From Acholoe squamosa (Eukaryota; Annelida; Polychaeta; Phyllodocida; Polynoidae), in the NCBI GenBank assembly GCA_949317995.1, contig OX439048.1:25921495-25985494 (forward strand): 64,000 bases of DNA, given 5' to 3'. The notes below the pieces were generated by a model that made no database searches, was not told where the DNA came from, and saw nothing but the letters and a program-made list of their open reading frames with translations. The position numbers and the translations under genes are program-made. Positions 61,500 through 64,000 of this stretch are shown piece by piece; positions within the stretch are counted from its first letter, which is position 1, and each line of letters opens with the position of its first letter.

Positions 61500-62395
61500 A
61501 ACTATGAACAAATACGCCATATTATCCCATGGCCATATAGACCCAAGAAGCCCAGTATCAGGCTACTTCTCACTGCCACTCTACTAGCTCCTCAGCTGCC
61601 TTAATGTCTACACATCTTACCCTGGAGCACTACTTCAAGCCCTGGAGCAGACCTTGTAAGGCTTAAGTAAAGATGGCAGTAAACCCAACCACGTCATCTT
61701 ACCGCTTCAATCGATGGACAAGAACGTGGTCGTGCATGTATATGTGCATACATACATAGCTAGTGCATACCCTGCATCCATTTATATTGCCCTGTCCCAT
61801 GATCCTTCATTGAAGATCTGGCTTCCAAGTGCGCCTGTACATGTGCATGTGTAATCACAATAGTGCTCTAGATGTCATCTTAATTTACATGTTCGCTGCA
61901 GCAGCATCGTAACAAAGTCATCTCCCCTGACTCTTAATAAAATGTGTATTCTCATTCTCTTTTAGTTCCATTATCTGATAGTATCTGGGTCTGTGGGACG
62001 GTAATATGGCGCCCTACACTGGCTATTTTAATATTAAACGTACTTTCAATGTTGTAGGCCTAGAAGCGCCACAAGGCGTCCCTCTGATGCCTGTACCACA
62101 GGATCCAGTGCGCATGTGCAGGGCTTCTAGGACGGACGGAGCAGTCGTCCACACGTCCAGGACGGCTAACAAGATTACGTCCTGGCGGATTAAGAGGGCC
62201 AGGCCCCACATGGCCATGGAGGGGAGGGGTCAGAGCCGATGGGAGCTGTGGATCGACCTGCTTTACTACTGAGACTGCAGCAGGGTGAGCGTGGGCGATG
62301 GTCAAGAGAGTTTGGTCAGAGAGTTTGATCCATATCAAGGGATATTCTCTGATTAAAGGCACCGGCTCCATAAGGCTCTGTCTGGACAACAGTCC
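61500..62395. other. non-coding, weak open frames
   Basis: An 88-codon plus frame (62006-62272) contains an NRF1-like near-match, TGCGCATGTGCA (62109-62120). No domain recognised. Confidence 0.35.
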
Positions 62396-62396
62396 C

Positions 62397-62424
62397 ACCC
62401 CCCCCCCCCACACACACACACACA
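62397..62424. repeat. C-run with (CA)n
   Basis: CCACCCCCCCCCCCC followed by ACACACACACACACA. Confidence 0.9.
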
Positions 62425-62429
62425 TTTTA

Positions 62430-63829
62430 TATGTCAGTTTTCAAACTAGGAGATGGAATTGAAGCATCATGGTCATTTCCCTATACCAGAAGGTCATTAT
62501 GACTAAAGGACCAATGGAAGGTCAATATAGCAGGGTTAGTGTATTCAATACCAAATCATGTCGGTTAGAATAAAAAGAGACCAATTCCCGTATACGTGTA
62601 CATCTATAGATAATAGCGTTATTCTGCATGTAAAGGCCCAAACAGCAATGGAGCATTGGGCCATGCTTGTCCCAATATAAACCGACATTGGCCAAATGTA
62701 TCCTTGCTACCTGGGGAATAATACAATTAATGACCATACCCGGGGACCATACTTACCCTTTAACCAAACGTCACCCTTTGAACATTCTCTAGATATCGCA
62801 ATTCATGATATAAGATAGCATGTTTTGACACAAACCATTCTACAGATAGGCAATTTACTTATAGGTACTATAACCGACTATTATAACCACAAAAAAAAAT
62901 GATTCATGATAAAACATGATATATATGACTAAATGTAACATATTTCGAGTACAACTTTTAAAACCTAGGATCTCACTCATTCCTACTCCTCTCACACACA
63001 AAAATACCATGCAAACAGAACACCTCCCTGACTTTCCACCCATACACACATGGCCCATTCCATGTATCGTACCATATGTGACACACACCCGTACATCGGC
63101 CAGGCAGGAAAATCGACCTGGGGGCCATGAGCAGCCGCAGGGCGGCTACAAATCATATGCTAGGGTCAATGTCATCTGATGGCAGGTTGGGAGGGCCAAC
63201 CACGCAGCCACCTAGGGCTTGTTTATAAAACACTGAGAGCTCTTGTTACAGCTAGATATCCCCCTATGCTTTTGATTGTGATATGACCAAAAAGGTAACG
63301 GGTATATTTTATTTGTCTTTGAATGAAAGTCTACCTGTAATTTGTAAATGGGTATCATTCCCTGATATCATTTTACTCTTACTTTTTAAAGACATACCCT
63401 TGTTCTTCCTTCATTCTCTCATTTGCATACACACAAATGTACCTCCCACCATATGTTAGGTAATACCAAGATTCCACACCCTACCACTTCAGTATTCATT
63501 ACCATCATGATTATAAATGTTGAGACATTTGGTAGGCCAGTCACCTAGATGCTGAGACTGTTATCCAGGAAGTGTTGAACTTAATATCCATCATAAAAAC
63601 ATAGAGTCAGTGAGTACATAGTTCAAACAGGGACCAGTAGAAACGCCTGCGGTGAGTTTCCTATGCCTACAGCTAGCTGGAGGAAGGGGCAGGTAGTGAA
63701 TCACTGCCTAATAATGCCAGTGGAAGCCCCCCTTAGAGAACATCCACTGAAACCATCTTACTCTGTCTTGACGGCTGCGGTCAGAGGCTTGGAGGAGTGG
63801 GGGAGGCTGTGCTTTTCCCGATGGTGCTG
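62430..63829. other. non-coding, no gene recognised
   Basis: AT-rich with short simple-sequence stretches; no repeat family or exon recognised. Confidence 0.4.
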
Positions 63830-64000
63830 TGTGTCGGCCTGTGAAGGGGAGGGGAGGGGAGGCCGGCTGAGTGAATGCGCCGCTGCCGCTTGGAGCGAGC
63901 AGCACGCCGCCGCCGGACCCTGCCTGCACTGCTCCCCGCCCATGCCGTTATAGCACTCCAAGTCCCATATGGCAGCATCTCACGCCGCCTCCTAGAACTG
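63830..64000. promoter_or_regulatory. CpG-rich edge, possible promoter start
   Basis: CpG and GCCGCC words become dense toward the window end (GCGCCGCTGCCGC, CACGCCGCCGCCGG). Several frames open in all phases, typical of GC-rich sequence. May belong to a gene beyond the window. Confidence 0.3.

Overview
The window looks like non-coding DNA from an animal nuclear genome, most likely a marine invertebrate. Only short open frames are present (longest about 170 codons), and none has a recognisable protein domain. TATA/CA/poly-G/poly-C simple repeats are frequent, X-box, NRF1-like and ETS-like animal transcription factor motifs occur, and short non-autonomous DNA transposons are dense. Elements with poly-G/poly-C terminal inverted repeats (TIRs), such as CCCGGGGGGGGCACT, or with GGGCCCCCCCAAT-type interiors, fit invertebrate genomes, but I cannot fix the phylum from sequence alone. 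No rRNA, operon, CRISPR array or bacterial-style gene organisation was seen.

Layout. 1-2.3 kb: plain sequence. 2.3-3.0 kb: a GA-rich minisatellite with a three-unit higher-order period, then a long (TA)n tract. 4.1-4.5 kb: a separated 35-bp direct repeat around GAGCWGCTC-rich sequence. 8.5-9.8 kb: an ETS site, a 33-bp repeat full of TGACAG/CTGTCA, and two inverted-repeat elements. 11.56-11.98 kb: a poly-G-ended transposon with an 8-bp target duplication. 12.28-14.24 kb: a 1.96-kb element with 15-bp TIRs, whose arms are an 83-bp tandem array and an exactly spaced 106-bp tandem array; a second small transposon lies inside it. 15-34 kb: scattered copies of a TTAA-flanked, GCATCATG-rich repeat family, a TA-flanked MITE, and a 119-128-bp tandem repeat made of hairpins. 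38-46 kb: long (TA)n, a 112-bp tandem duplication, a 33-bp repeat, and a foldback MITE carrying two YY1-like motifs. 48.5-49.7 kb: tandem modules, two of which carry an identical tRNA-like Pol III unit, followed by a TTAA-family copy. 50.5-57 kb: near-consensus RFX X-boxes, a CpG cluster with a candidate reverse-strand first exon, two MITEs with reiterated internal motifs, and a 70-90-bp tandem repeat. 60.7-61.1 kb: a Harbinger-like MITE with TTA target duplication. The last ~170 bp are CpG-rich and may begin a promoter outside the window.

No confident protein-coding gene can be called. Three low-confidence candidate exons/CpG promoters are listed (18.4, 46.6 and 53.0 kb). The best-supported content is the mobile-element and satellite architecture and the cluster of animal regulatory motifs. 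All copy counts and coordinates were read by eye; repeat borders are approximate except where a target duplication fixes them.
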